Shown: positions 8,806 through 18,110, counted from the stretch's first letter. The stretch: DNA of 64,000 nt from Fictibacillus aquaticus (GCF_002245695.1 NZ_NOII01000001.1:1302001-1366000); one strand, 5' to 3'. The notes: generated by a model from the letters alone, not told the origin. Translations and numbers: made by a program.

Positions 8806-10374
8806 TTAATCGTGCTTCTCATCATTCATTCCCTCAATCTTATCTAAAATCTTTTCCAGTTCTTCTTCTGCCAGGTCACCTGGAATCATTTCTTTTCGCA
8901 GCAGCCGTTCAACTGCTGCATACTCAGCGTAGAGCGCCTCAATGCCTGCTAACCTCTCTTGTTCCTTCCTCCACTCTGGGTGCTCTTTATATTTATTCTC
9001 CAGTTCAGACTTTGCCTCTGAAACTTTCTGTTCATAAAGTGATTGCATGCTTGAATGAACCACAGGTGAAATAACTAAATCCTTTTCAATGTCTCCCAAT
9101 CTTTTTAAAGCTGACCGGTAACGGTGAATTCTGCTCAGGATAAGGTCATACTCCTTCTTTTCTGCACCAGCGCCTTTCAACTTCAGTTTTTCGATTAAAA
9201 GGGAAATGGTTGTTCCCTGAACGAGCAGGCTGAAAAAGACGACACTGAAAGAAAGCACGATCAAGTCTTCCCGTCCGCTGAAATCAGCTGGAAGACTAAG
9301 CGCCAGCGCAATTGAAAGGGAACCTTTTAACCCGCCCCAGTTCAATACATGCTTCCAGTGCATCGGAATCCCTTTCACCGGCAGCAATGTTCCGTATACA
9401 GCAGTTGCACGGGATAAAAGAACGATAACAATGCTTCCTGCAATAAGTCCCCATTTATTCGCGATATCAATGTAAGCAATTTCAAGCCCTACCAAGAAAA
9501 AGACAACACTGTTTGCAAGTAGTGCCAGCACATCCCAAAATGAATGAATATTAACTTTTGTAGTCGGGCTCATACCTATTTTTGCACCATAATTTCCGAA
9601 TATGATACCAGCCGTGACGACAGCAATAACTCCTGATACATGAAAAGCTTCCGCTATAGAAAAACTGCCGTAAAACAAGACCAGCGAGAATAATATTTCC
9701 AACGGATAATCATCGTACCATGAAGTAAGCTTTGAAAATATGTATCCTAGTGCTCCGCCTACTAGAAGTCCTCCCGCAGCCACTTTAACGAACACTAGTA
9801 TAGATGAGACGATACCAGCTGGCCCTTCCTGCAGGAATTCTGTCAAATACACTGAGCTGATCATAAATAGCACAACCGCAATCCCGTCATTGAAAAGACT
9901 TTCTCCTTCAATGATCGTCGACAATTTTTTGTTGACCCCTAATGTCTTGAAAATGCTTAGTACAGAGACGGGATCTGTGGCGCTCATCAAAGCTGCGAAT
10001 ACAAAAGCTGTCTGCAAGCTCAGCCCCAGCCCTATGTTCATGCCGGCAGCAACGAGAAAGAACGTGCACAGCGTTCCAGCTAAAGCAAGCACGAATACAG
10101 GGACCGCGTTATGTTTAAGATGAGAAAATGGAAGCTTCAAGCTGGCTTCTCCTAAAAGGACAGGCAGCAGCAACGAAATAATAATAAATTGAAAGATTTC
10201 CCCTTCGGCTATGAACTCCGTTATGCCTTCAAGCCCGCTAATTGGTACGAGGCCAATTACCGCACCGACAATAACTAGCGCGATTGGATAAGGACGGTTT
10301 GTTTTTTTCGCCAGAGCCGTCACACCTACGGCTATAGCTAACAGCATCAGCGCTACATTAAATGAATGGTGCAT
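8806..10374 (-). CDS. CPA1-family Na+/H+ antiporter
   Basis: A membrane cation/proton exchanger of about 522 residues. It has about 12 hydrophobic segments, then a hydrophilic C-terminal tail from about residue 400. The conserved transport motifs are SATDPVSV (Asp134) and ESLFNDG (Asn162-Asp163), which define the NhaP/CPA1 group. It should serve pH and sodium homeostasis. The charged, coiled-coil-like tail (EYAAVERLLRKE) is probably regulatory. The ATG at 10374 follows GGAG by 4 nt. An in-frame GTG at 10386 is an alternative. Confidence 0.9.
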   Translation of the reverse strand: MHHSFNVALMLLAIAVGVTALAKKTNRPYPIALVIVGAVIGLVPISGLEGITEFIAEGEIFQFIIISLLLPVLLGEASLKLPFSHLKHNAVPVFVLALAGTLCTFFLVAAGMNIGLGLSLQTAFVFAALMSATDPVSVLSIFKTLGVNKKLSTIIEGESLFNDGIAVVLFMISSVYLTEFLQEGPAGIVSSILVFVKVAAGGLLVGGALGYIFSKLTSWYDDYPLEILFSLVLFYGSFSIAEAFHVSGVIAVVTAGIIFGNYGAKIGMSPTTKVNIHSFWDVLALLANSVVFFLVGLEIAYIDIANKWGLIAGSIVIVLLSRATAVYGTLLPVKGIPMHWKHVLNWGGLKGSLSIALALSLPADFSGREDLIVLSFSVVFFSLLVQGTTISLLIEKLKLKGAGAEKKEYDLILSRIHRYRSALKRLGDIEKDLVISPVVHSSMQSLYEQKVSEAKSELENKYKEHPEWRKEQERLAGIEALYAEYAAVERLLRKEMIPGDLAEEELEKILDKIEGMNDEKHD

Positions 10375-10386
10375 TTTACTCCACAC

Positions 10387-10720
10387 TCCCTTTTATTCTA
10401 TCTTTACCGTGTATCTATCAAATCAAACGATAGATTGTCTTCCTCCTAAACATAAATTGTCTAACAAATACTAAAACCCTTTTTAATCATTGGAAATATT
10501 CCGGCATCATTACTGTCTATTCCCCGGGAAATTTGTCGATAGTTTTTCGCCATTATTCGTTATTGCGATTCTGAAAAGTCTGTCTTTTTCCATGTATAGG
10601 CATCTTATCCTATTTTTCGTTATGAATTTGTTATATCGCTCTAACCCTCCTGTCACATTATCCCGATATAATTTTCCCATGAGGCAATTTTGCCTAATAA
10701 AGAAATAGGGGGAATTTATT
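10387..10720. other. Intergenic region between divergent genes
   Basis: These 334 nt separate the antiporter and the 3D-domain gene. A small dyad AGGCA/TGCCT lies at 10682-10695 in the leader of the rightward gene, and CGATATAAT at 10664-10672 could be a -10 region without a clear -35. Nothing else is recognisable. Confidence 0.4.
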
Positions 10721-10723
10721 TTG

Positions 10724-11308
10724 ATGAAGAAAATCGTCGCAGCAGGTGTTATGGCAGGCGCTATGATGTTCTCGCCAGTAATCGGACAAGCAGCAATGGG
10801 AGACGAAACTCTACGCCAAGGAACTTGGGACTCTGATGTCTACGAACTTCAGGCTAAATTAAAAGCATTAGGATACTTCGACTATAAAGCAACAACAGGA
10901 TACTACGGTTCGGTAACAAAGGATGCTGTAACGAAATTTCAGCGTGCAAAAGGAATAAAAGTTGATGGTATTGCTGGACCGCAGACATTCTCTGCTCTAA
11001 AAAACAGCAGCTTCCAAAAACGCTCTCTTACAGTAGAAGCCACAGCATATACGGCTGACTGTGAAGGCTGCAGCGGGACGACAGCTAACGGAACGAACTT
11101 AAAAGAAATCCCTTATGCTAAAGTAATTGCTGTTGATCCAGATGTTATTCCGCTAAACAGCGTAGTATATGTTGAAGGCTATGGCTATGCTGTTGCCGGT
11201 GACACAGGCGGAGGCATTAACGGAAACGAAATTGATGTTTATAAGAAAGACCATGACGATGCTGTGAACTATGGCAGAAGAACGGTTCAAATAACAGTAA
11301 TCAATTAA
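10724..11308 (+). CDS. Secreted peptidoglycan-binding 3D-domain protein (YocH-like)
   Basis: 194 residues. A signal peptide ends near AQA (about residue 25). A PG_binding_1 repeat follows (about 34-85; LKALGYFDYKATTGYYG and FQRAKGIKVDGIAGPQT), then a 3D domain (about 103-192). The 3D domain carries the three conserved aspartates, in AVDPDVIPL, AGDTGG and NEIDVY. 3D domains occur in MltA-like muralytic enzymes, and YocH of B. subtilis is a related autolysin, so cell-wall turnover is likely. The ATG at 10724 is preferred over a TTG one codon earlier; AGGGGGAA lies 8-9 nt upstream. Confidence 0.88.
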   Translation: MKKIVAAGVMAGAMMFSPVIGQAAMGDETLRQGTWDSDVYELQAKLKALGYFDYKATTGYYGSVTKDAVTKFQRAKGIKVDGIAGPQTFSALKNSSFQKRSLTVEATAYTADCEGCSGTTANGTNLKEIPYAKVIAVDPDVIPLNSVVYVEGYGYAVAGDTGGGINGNEIDVYKKDHDDAVNYGRRTVQITVIN

Positions 11309-11321
11309 TATACTTAATTGG

Positions 11322-11351
11322 AGAGATGGCTTACAAGCCATCTCTTTTTTT
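11322..11351 (+). terminator. Terminator of the 3D-domain gene
   Basis: An 11-bp stem (AGAGATGGCTT with AAGCCATCTCT) is followed by a T-run at 11345-11351. Confidence 0.88.
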
Positions 11352-11432
11352 GCGCTAAAAAAGTATGTTATTCGACAGGGATTTTCTTCCTTTAACAAGA
11401 AATGATAGATAGACAGATTTAAGGGGGATATT

Positions 11433-12380
11433 ATGGAAATTGCTGAAAAGGTTGCAGCGTTAAAAAAGAATATTGGAAAAGTGCTGATTGGCAAAGAGAA
11501 CCTTGCTGAGCTTGCGATGATTGCTTTAGTAAGTAAAGGCCACCTGCTGCTTGAGGATGTGCCCGGTACTGGAAAAACTGCACTTGCCAAAAGCCTCGCT
11601 AAATCAATAAGCGGTACTTTCAAAAGGATTCAGTTCACACCCGATATCCTTCCAGGCGATGTCACAGGCATCCAGTTTTTTCATCCAAAAGAGCAGGAAT
11701 TCATTATGAAACCTGGTCCTGTTATGACGAACATACTGTTGGCCGATGAGGTTAACCGTGCGACACCAAGAACGCAGTCCAGCCTGCTTGAAGTAATGGA
11801 AGAGCGGCAAGTGACAATCGATGGAGAAACGCTCAAGCTTCCCTCTCCGTTCTTGGTTATCGCCACACAGAACCCTATTGAATCTCAAGGTACATTCCCG
11901 CTTCCTGAAGCTCAGCTTGACCGTTTTTTCATGAAAGTACCTTCAGGTTATCCAACTTTTGAGGAAGAAAAAAGGATTTTGCAAATATATCGTGATGAAG
12001 AACCGCTTGAATCATTAGCTCCTGTTTTCACAATTGATGAACTGCTGCACATGCAGCAGGAAGTTAAATCGGTCAGGATTGCAAGTGATGTTGAGGACTA
12101 TCTTTTGTCTATCGTTCATCTGACTAGAAGCCATGAATACATTGAGACGGGTGCCAGTCCGCGAGGTACATTGGCATTTATGCGTGCCGTTCAAGCGGCT
12201 GCTTATATTAGCGGAAGACTGTTTGCCACACCTGATGATGTTCAGCGTGTAGCCGGCTATGTACTCTCTCACAGAATCGTTCTTTCTATGGAGGGAGCAA
12301 TGCGGAAAACAAAGAACCAAGTATTGCAGGAAATTCTTGAGAAGGTCGAGGTGCCAGTAGAGTCAGGAGCTGGACTATAA
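11433..12380 (+). CDS. MoxR-family AAA+ ATPase
   Basis: 315 residues. Walker A is PGTGKT (Lys48) and Walker B is LLADEVNRA. The MoxR signature RTQSSLLEVMEERQV and sensor VIATQNPIE follow. MoxR ATPases act as chaperone-like factors, often for membrane or secreted protein complexes encoded beside them. It is the first gene of a three-gene operon: its stop codon overlaps the next ATG (TAATG). AAGGGGGA precedes the start. It corresponds to the yeaC position of the Bacillus yeaC-yeaD-yebA cluster. Confidence 0.92.
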   Translation: MEIAEKVAALKKNIGKVLIGKENLAELAMIALVSKGHLLLEDVPGTGKTALAKSLAKSISGTFKRIQFTPDILPGDVTGIQFFHPKEQEFIMKPGPVMTNILLADEVNRATPRTQSSLLEVMEERQVTIDGETLKLPSPFLVIATQNPIESQGTFPLPEAQLDRFFMKVPSGYPTFEEEKRILQIYRDEEPLESLAPVFTIDELLHMQQEVKSVRIASDVEDYLLSIVHLTRSHEYIETGASPRGTLAFMRAVQAAAYISGRLFATPDDVQRVAGYVLSHRIVLSMEGAMRKTKNQVLQEILEKVEVPVESGAGL

Positions 12381-13600
12381 TGCTGTGGCGTGAACAATCT
12401 TCTTTAACCAAAATTTTTCAGTTGCTGCTCTTATTTCCGCCATTTCTAATATTGATCGGCATGTTTAAAGGAAGAGCACTTCTATTTTTCATAGGTGTCC
12501 TTATTGTGATGCTTTATTGGGCTACTGTTAACTTCTTTAAATCAGCTCACAACGGTCTATATATTGTTAACGAAAAACGGGTTTACCGTCTTTTTCCCGG
12601 AGACATAGAAAACATTACCATCGAAATCGGATACAACGGACGCTGGCCGTCAATAAAAGGGTGCTTGTCGTTTGCTTATAAAGATATTGTGAGAGATGTT
12701 GAGGTTGAAGAGGTCTCGCTTGGTGAAAAAAAGCTGAAATTGCTAGACCGGTCATTCTTTATAGGCGGCGGACAGCAGCAGCGCCACCTTTTTCAAATTG
12801 AAGGATTGCGGCGGGGTGTGACGCGCATAAGCAATATGAACGTTCAAGTTCGTGACATGTTTTCTTTTGGAATACAATATTTGCAGTATGACAAGACTTT
12901 TCACACTGAAATTGTTGTTTACCCTGAGCCTCTTCACGTTATTGGCTTAGAAAAACTTCAGCAATCAGGACTGGGCGACCACCGTTATCCTCACTCGCTT
13001 TATGAAGACGTTACGTTTCCTTCAGGCGTCCGTGAATATGAACCAGGTGATTCATTTGGAAGGATTCACTGGAAGGCAACAGCCCGAACCGGCGATCTGC
13101 AGACAAAGATCTTTGAGAAGACGACACTCTTCCGATGGACGTTCATCTTCACATTGCCAACTGATAAGACAAATCACTTTATGAGTACAGAGGATTTAGA
13201 AAAGGAAATCAGTTTTTTGGCGTACATGTGCCAATTTGCCGCATTAAAAAAAATCCCTTTTGAACTTTTCATTAATATTCGGGTGCCTGGCCCTTCACAG
13301 CTTATCCACATGGAACCGGGTGACGGCAAAGAGCATCTTGTAAAAGTGCTAGAATCACTTGCACGCATTGATATTGCAAGCATGACGGTAAAGCAGGATG
13401 TTTTACTCGCGAAAGCTGACGCTGCTCTTTTAACTGTAAAGCCTTTTATTATCTTTGGAGGAATGCAGCCTGATGACACAGGTTGCTTACTGTATATTCA
13501 GCGCTGGAAGAAAAGAGGCGCACAGCTTCAGAAAATTCATCATACTGATTCCGGTGCATACCTGCAGCCGCTTTACTACGACAGGAGGGCATCGTCATGA
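12380..13600 (+). CDS. DUF58-domain protein
   Basis: 406 residues with two N-terminal membrane helices (about 12-50) and a DUF58 domain around residues 205-245. The hallmark is REYEPGD followed by RIHWKATARTG (Arg218, Asp224, His230, Trp231). DUF58 proteins have a von Willebrand A-like region and always travel with MoxR. It is translationally coupled on both sides: a 1-nt overlap upstream and an ATGA overlap downstream. The function is not established; it equates to YeaD of B. subtilis by position. Confidence 0.85.
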   Translation: MLWREQSSLTKIFQLLLLFPPFLILIGMFKGRALLFFIGVLIVMLYWATVNFFKSAHNGLYIVNEKRVYRLFPGDIENITIEIGYNGRWPSIKGCLSFAYKDIVRDVEVEEVSLGEKKLKLLDRSFFIGGGQQQRHLFQIEGLRRGVTRISNMNVQVRDMFSFGIQYLQYDKTFHTEIVVYPEPLHVIGLEKLQQSGLGDHRYPHSLYEDVTFPSGVREYEPGDSFGRIHWKATARTGDLQTKIFEKTTLFRWTFIFTLPTDKTNHFMSTEDLEKEISFLAYMCQFAALKKIPFELFINIRVPGPSQLIHMEPGDGKEHLVKVLESLARIDIASMTVKQDVLLAKADAALLTVKPFIIFGGMQPDDTGCLLYIQRWKKRGAQLQKIHHTDSGAYLQPLYYDRRASS

Positions 13601-14805
13601 TCGGCAAAAGTAAGAGGACCCTCTTTTATCTCACTAACATGATATTTGAAAGTATGACATTTTTTATCGCTGCTGTTCTTCTAGGGGGAGTAAGCACCGT
13701 TTCATTTTCTGTTACATTTACACTCGTTTACCTAGCTGCTGTTTCCCTGCCGCTTCTGCTTTTTTTGCGTACAGACAGACCTTCAGGGTGGATTCTGTTT
13801 CTCTTTATGCCTTTGTCTCTTCTATTGTTCCATTTTGGCGCAGAGATCCCGCCGCTGGCTGCAGTCATACTTGGAATTGCCCTCGTATGGCGCTGTTCAG
13901 TTAATTGGATTGAGCCGATTAAAAGCGATGCCGAAATCATATTTATCATGACTTTAATTGCTGTACTGATTTTATCTTTTGTATACAGTGAGGAACGCGC
14001 CTCTGTACTCCTTGCTGCTGGCTGTTTTCAGGCCTTTTTGCTTTTACTGCTGAAGCTGTCAAATCAATGGGGCTCTTCGGGAAGAACATTTGCTTCAAAA
14101 GAACTGAAGCTTGCCGGAATCATCATAGGTGCTGCTGCTGTTGCAGGAAGTCTTGTCGCGGCCTTTAAACTGATCTTTACCGGAGCGCTCACAGCCATAT
14201 TTCACGCTTTGAATTTTCTCGTCATCATGCCTCTTTACAAGCTGGTTTCCATTTTGCCTTTGCCTGAAGACTGGCTATTAGGGCTCGAAGAGATGCAGAA
14301 TAAAATGGATGATCAGAAAAAACCGGACGAGAAACTGCAAAAACTTAATCTTTCTGATGGATTTGCAGATCTTGAGTGGCTCGCATGGACTATAGCAGCA
14401 GCTTTGCTTTGCATTGCGCTGTTCATTCTTTATAAGAAGAAAATGAACTGGCAGGCTGCCTCCTCACGTCCTATTAATGCCGCAGCATCTTCTTATCAAG
14501 CTTCTTATAACATAACTGATAAGAAAAGAAGATGGTTTCAATCAGAAAATATTATTCGTAAGCAAATGGCTATGCTAGAAAAAGAGATGCACAAAAACGG
14601 ACAAAGCCGGTATCCCGGTGAATCGATCAATCAATGGTTTGACAGGCTGAAGCTGAACACCAGCGAAGCCGGTATTATTCAAGATATTTACGAAAAAGTC
14701 CGATACGGTGAAACCCTCGAAACCGACGATGAAAGAAAAAAGTTCAAACATTCGCTTAAGATTATTCGTGAAAAGCTAAAAAAAGACCGCAGCCAAAATG
14801 CATAG
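13597..14805 (+). CDS. DUF4129-type membrane protein without transglutaminase core
   Basis: 402 residues. Five or six N-terminal membrane helices are followed by a short linker of about 40 residues (240-280), one more helix (about 265-283), and a cytoplasmic DUF4129-like tail (ESINQWFDRL and YEKVRYGE). The gene occupies the place of the TgpA/YebA transglutaminase in moxR-DUF58 operons. The usual extracellular Cys-His-Asp transglutaminase domain of about 250 residues between the last two membrane regions is absent, and no reading-frame damage is visible. The start overlaps the DUF58 stop as ATGA. Confidence 0.75.
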   Translation: MIGKSKRTLFYLTNMIFESMTFFIAAVLLGGVSTVSFSVTFTLVYLAAVSLPLLLFLRTDRPSGWILFLFMPLSLLLFHFGAEIPPLAAVILGIALVWRCSVNWIEPIKSDAEIIFIMTLIAVLILSFVYSEERASVLLAAGCFQAFLLLLLKLSNQWGSSGRTFASKELKLAGIIIGAAAVAGSLVAAFKLIFTGALTAIFHALNFLVIMPLYKLVSILPLPEDWLLGLEEMQNKMDDQKKPDEKLQKLNLSDGFADLEWLAWTIAAALLCIALFILYKKKMNWQAASSRPINAAASSYQASYNITDKKRRWFQSENIIRKQMAMLEKEMHKNGQSRYPGESINQWFDRLKLNTSEAGIIQDIYEKVRYGETLETDDERKKFKHSLKIIREKLKKDRSQNA

Positions 14806-14816
14806 CAATCGACTTG

Positions 14817-14842
14817 CAGCCTTCACTTGGAGGCTGTTTTTT
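14817..14842 (+). terminator. Terminator of the moxR operon
   Basis: CAGCCT/AGGCTG stem (14817-14836) followed by a T-run. Confidence 0.8.
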
Positions 14843-14848
14843 CATGAT

Positions 14849-14915
14849 GGGGTACGGTACTATTTAAGTTGGACCGGCGTGCAACGCGGGAGTGAACAAT
14901 AAGGTACCGTACCCC
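14849..14915. repeat. GGTACC-arm hairpin repeat, copy 2
   Basis: Arms GGGGTACGGTAC (14849-14860) and GTACCGTACCCC (14904-14915) are perfect over 12 bp. The 43-nt loop contains GCGT-GCA-ACGC. It lies directly behind the moxR-operon terminator. Confidence 0.88.
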
Positions 14916-14991
14916 CAACTCGCTTATTTGTTTATAAGCGGGGGTTATTATACACTAAGACTATCAGTTAAGTTGGATTTGCGGAGGTAAT

Positions 14992-15918
14992 ATGATTATG
15001 AAAAAGGTGTATGTTATCCATGAAAACAGTGAATGGACAATTCCGCTGTTTCAGCGATTTGAAGAGATTGGCGTTCCTTATGAAGAATGGCATTTGAGCA
15101 GTGGAAATATTAATCTTTCTGAAGAACCGCCTGATGGTATATTTTATAACCGGATGAGTGCTTCATCACACACTCGTGGACATCGATTTGCTCCTGAATA
15201 TACAGGTGCTGTCCTTGCTTGGCTTGAGAGCTGGGGCCGTAAAGTATTCAACAATTCGAGGGCACTGCAGCTGGAGTTAAGTAAAGTAACCCAATATTCC
15301 GCGCTTAAAGCATTCAATATTCCCGTTCCGCGCACAGCAGCGGCAGTAGGAAAAGAAGACATCCTTGCTGCATCAAAAGCGTTTCAAGGGGCATTTATCA
15401 CAAAGCATAACCGTGCAGGCAAAGGTCTAGGTGTTCAGCTTTTTCAGCAGCAAGAAGCGTTATCTTCTTATTTGAACAGCCCTCAATTTGAGGACTCTGT
15501 TGATGGCATCACACTGATTCAAGATTACATTCAATCTGCTGAACCTTATATCATCCGGTGTGAATTTATCGGGGGGAAATTTTTATACGCTGTAAAGGTA
15601 GACACTTCGGAAGGATTTGAGCTTTGTCCGGCTGATGCCTGCCAAATTGGGGATACCTTCTGTCCTGTTGGAGAAGATCCGTCTCCAAAATTTCAGATTA
15701 TAAAAGATTTTAATCATCCTCTTCTCCCGAAATATGAACAGTTTTTGCAAGCTAACGGCATCACTTTCGCCGGTATTGAGATGATAGAGGATAGAGACGG
15801 AAATGCTTACACATATGATGTGAACACGAACACAAACTACAACCCTGATGCCGAAGATGCGGCAGGAACGTTCGGCATGCTTGAAATCGCCCGTTTCCTT
15901 GCCAAAGAGCTTAACTAA
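14992..15918 (+). CDS. ATP-grasp (RimK-like) ligase
   Basis: 308 residues with an ATP-grasp layout. The N-terminal domain includes GIFYNRMSAS. The nucleotide-binding region contains FITKHNRAGKGLGVQLF (about 135-152), and the metal-binding C-terminal part is IEMIEDRDGNAYTYDVNTNTNYN (written in two parts: IEMIEDRDGN and YDVNTNTNYN). ATP-grasp enzymes join a carboxylate to an amine or thiol through an acyl phosphate; the substrates of this one are unknown. GGAGG stands 4 nt before the ATG, and a second ATG at 14998 is possible. It is monocistronic. Confidence 0.8.
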   Translation: MIMKKVYVIHENSEWTIPLFQRFEEIGVPYEEWHLSSGNINLSEEPPDGIFYNRMSASSHTRGHRFAPEYTGAVLAWLESWGRKVFNNSRALQLELSKVTQYSALKAFNIPVPRTAAAVGKEDILAASKAFQGAFITKHNRAGKGLGVQLFQQQEALSSYLNSPQFEDSVDGITLIQDYIQSAEPYIIRCEFIGGKFLYAVKVDTSEGFELCPADACQIGDTFCPVGEDPSPKFQIIKDFNHPLLPKYEQFLQANGITFAGIEMIEDRDGNAYTYDVNTNTNYNPDAEDAAGTFGMLEIARFLAKELN

Positions 15919-15920
15919 CG

Positions 15921-15957
15921 ACAAAGCAGCAGCCACGAACGGCTGCTGCTTTGTTTT
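15921..15957. terminator. Bidirectional terminator between convergent genes
   Basis: Perfect 14-bp stem (15921-15934 with 15941-15954) around loop ACGAAC. It serves the ATP-grasp gene and the convergent glycosylase gene, whose stop codon begins inside the trailing T-run. Confidence 0.88.
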
Positions 15958-16879
15958 ATGGATTTTGAGGGACTGCAGGTTCTTTCGCAAGGCTTTCCCA
16001 TAAGTAATATGTCACATACGTACGCCATGGTAACCAGTGTTTAGCCAGCTCTCGCACTTCTTCCTCTGAAGGCTGGCTGTCGAGTTCCCACGTCTTTTTT
16101 ATTCCGTTTCGTAACCCAATATCTGCTGCAGGCAATACATCTGGCCGGCCCATTCCAAAAATGAGGAGGCACTCAATTGTCCATCTGCCTATGCCACGCA
16201 ATGGAAGGAGAGTTTGAATGATTTCTTCATCGGTCTTTTCCCACAGATCGTCCAGCTTTACAGTTCCATCTGCTATTAATCGTGCCAGATCAATAATATA
16301 TTCCGCTTTTCGCTGGCTGAATTGAAGCTCTCTTAACTGTGAATAATCTAGAGCTGCGATTTCAGAAACCTCCGGAAAAATTTGAAGCTCTCTCCCCTCG
16401 ATTTGGATTGTTTTTCCCGCAAGCTCTGTCAGCCTGTTAATCAGAGTTCCCGCAAAAGTCAAATTCACCTGCTGTCCGATAATAATCTTTACGATAGATT
16501 CGAAAAGGTCTGTATCCGTTACAAGCCTCAGCCCGTTGAACTGCCGGCATAATGCATCTAGACGCTTGTCCTTGCCAGCAGCTTCATAGAACTCCTCTAA
16601 ATTTACATTCAGCGAAAATATACGGTACACTGCCTGCTCTGCCTCTTCTGGAGCAAGATCGCCCCGCAGCACTTGGATATCGCATATTAACTGCTGTTTG
16701 CTGACTTTGTCCTTACAGCTCACTTTTAAATAAAAAACAGCTTCATTAAAACGGACGATCCGTTCATAACACAATAAATCATCTGAAATATGAACAAGCT
16801 GCGTTTTTTGCGCACCGATCAGCCTGTTCATCATTTTTTTAAAATTAAACGGCATTTGAGGTGTAATGGTGAGCTTCAT
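15956..16879 (-). CDS. AlkA-type DNA-3-methyladenine glycosylase
   Basis: A base-excision repair enzyme that removes alkylated purines, 307 residues. The HhH-GPD core includes the hairpin LRGIGRWTIECLLIFG (about 227-242) and the catalytic aspartate Asp253 in LPAADIGL. The N-terminal beta domain matches AlkA rather than Nth or MutY, and there is no C-terminal Fe-S cysteine cluster. It is similar to B. subtilis YfjP. TAGGGAGGCAGTTC precedes the ATG. It follows a small YtzI-like gene by 11 nt, suggesting one transcript. Confidence 0.88.
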   Translation of the reverse strand: MKLTITPQMPFNFKKMMNRLIGAQKTQLVHISDDLLCYERIVRFNEAVFYLKVSCKDKVSKQQLICDIQVLRGDLAPEEAEQAVYRIFSLNVNLEEFYEAAGKDKRLDALCRQFNGLRLVTDTDLFESIVKIIIGQQVNLTFAGTLINRLTELAGKTIQIEGRELQIFPEVSEIAALDYSQLRELQFSQRKAEYIIDLARLIADGTVKLDDLWEKTDEEIIQTLLPLRGIGRWTIECLLIFGMGRPDVLPAADIGLRNGIKKTWELDSQPSEEEVRELAKHWLPWRTYVTYYLWESLAKEPAVPQNP

Positions 16880-16890
16880 GAACTGCCTCC

Positions 16891-17058
16891 CTATTCTTTA
16901 TTTTCAGGTTTTATTTCTTTGTTAATATGAGGATTATCTTCCAAACGGTCTACTGTATGCTTATAAGAATAGCCTTTTGAAATGGCAGCTACAAAGATGA
17001 TAAGTATAAAAATAATGATGACAAAGGAAATAATCAGTGAAATCATAAGAGTACTCAT
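16891..17058 (-). CDS. ytzI: YtzI-like small membrane protein
   Basis: A 55-residue protein. One strong membrane helix (about 5-27, LIISFVIIIFILIIFVAAIS) is followed by KGYSYKHTVD and an acidic tail. The SKGYSYKHTVD block is what I recall from YtzI of B. subtilis, which is of unknown function. AAAGGA lies about 8 nt before the ATG at 17058. The stop codon is 11 nt before the AlkA-type gene, so the two are probably cotranscribed. Confidence 0.7.
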   Translation of the reverse strand: MSTLMISLIISFVIIIFILIIFVAAISKGYSYKHTVDRLEDNPHINKEIKPENKE

Positions 17059-17187
17059 TTATAAAATCCTTTCCAAATCATATATACACACATTTTAACA
17101 TAGCAAAATTTACAGCATTCACAAATTCTCATTTTTACATCATAATGGTTGAGTAGCCAAAAAAATTAAATTTCTTCAAAAATATAG

Positions 17188-17213
17188 GTTTATTTGTCGA
17201 GAATAGCGGGAAA
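17188..17213 (+). promoter_or_regulatory. Candidate SigB-type promoter of the RsbR-like gene
   Basis: GTTTAT at 17188-17193 and GGGAAA at 17208-17213 are separated by 14 nt. This resembles the SigB consensus GTTTAA-N12-15-GGGTAT, with two mismatches. It is plausible for a general-stress regulator. Confidence 0.45.
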
Positions 17214-17262
17214 AGGATTCTTGTTATTTATGTAGTAAAAATATACCAAGGGGGCTTTTGAA

Positions 17263-18105
17263 GTGCTTACTGTAAGTGAAGATGTAATAATCATCAGTCA
17301 ATATTTAAAAGAAAACGTTCAAGATATTGCTATTTATCTTCAAAAACAAGGTGAAGCTAATCATAGCGAGCCAATCAGTCCAGAACAGAGAGAGATGGGC
17401 TTGGCTTATACGATTTCATTCTTGAACCAGATCGCAGACTTAATGCTTGATGATGACTTGGAATCTTCCGCATCTAAGATGAGAGCTTATGGAGAGAGCC
17501 TTGGCAACTTGGCTGTGAAAATGGGCGCAGATTTGGATGATGCGATAAAAGGAACGCCGAATTTCCGAAACGGCATTTGGACTTTTGTAGGAGAAAAAGC
17601 AAAATTATTGCAGATGCCGATAGACAGCCTTTTGCTTGTAGCATCGAGAATCGATCCGCTGCTTGATCAAGCAGTCCATGGTTTCAGTGCTGCTTACGTT
17701 AAAAACCATAAGGATATGATGAGAAAGTTCAATGACAGTCTGCAGGAACTCTCTGTTCCGGTTGTCCCTCTTTCCAAAGGTGTCGGGGTACTTCCTCTTA
17801 TCGGCGAGATCGATACACACCGTGCCAATTACATTATGGAAGTCGCGCTTAACCGCAGTAAAGAATTACAGCTGTCTGCATTGATCATCGACCTTTCCGG
17901 AGTCAATTACATCGATACGATGGTTGCACACCATATTTTTAAAGTGATTGAGACACTTCAACTGCTTGGGATTGAAGCTATATTGACTGGTATCCGGCCA
18001 GAAATTGCAATGACAGCAACAACTTTAAACCTTGACTTTAAGCGGATAGTTGTAAAATCTTCTTTAAGCAAGGCACTGCTCGATCTTGATTTGCTGAAAG
18101 TTTAA
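17263..18105 (+). CDS. RsbR-family stressosome protein with STAS domain
   Basis: 280 residues. The N-terminal region (about 1-160) has the size and helical pattern of the RsbR non-haem globin domain. The STAS domain (about 166-275) contains VLPLIGEIDTHRANYI and IIDLSGVNYID. RsbR proteins form the stressosome with RsbS and release RsbT to activate SigB. None of the rsb partner genes is nearby, as for the B. subtilis RsbR paralogues. The GTG start has AAGGGGG 8 nt upstream. A SigB-like promoter precedes the gene. Confidence 0.85.
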   Translation: MLTVSEDVIIISQYLKENVQDIAIYLQKQGEANHSEPISPEQREMGLAYTISFLNQIADLMLDDDLESSASKMRAYGESLGNLAVKMGADLDDAIKGTPNFRNGIWTFVGEKAKLLQMPIDSLLLVASRIDPLLDQAVHGFSAAYVKNHKDMMRKFNDSLQELSVPVVPLSKGVGVLPLIGEIDTHRANYIMEVALNRSKELQLSALIIDLSGVNYIDTMVAHHIFKVIETLQLLGIEAILTGIRPEIAMTATTLNLDFKRIVVKSSLSKALLDLDLLKV

Positions 18106-18110
18106 CTTAT

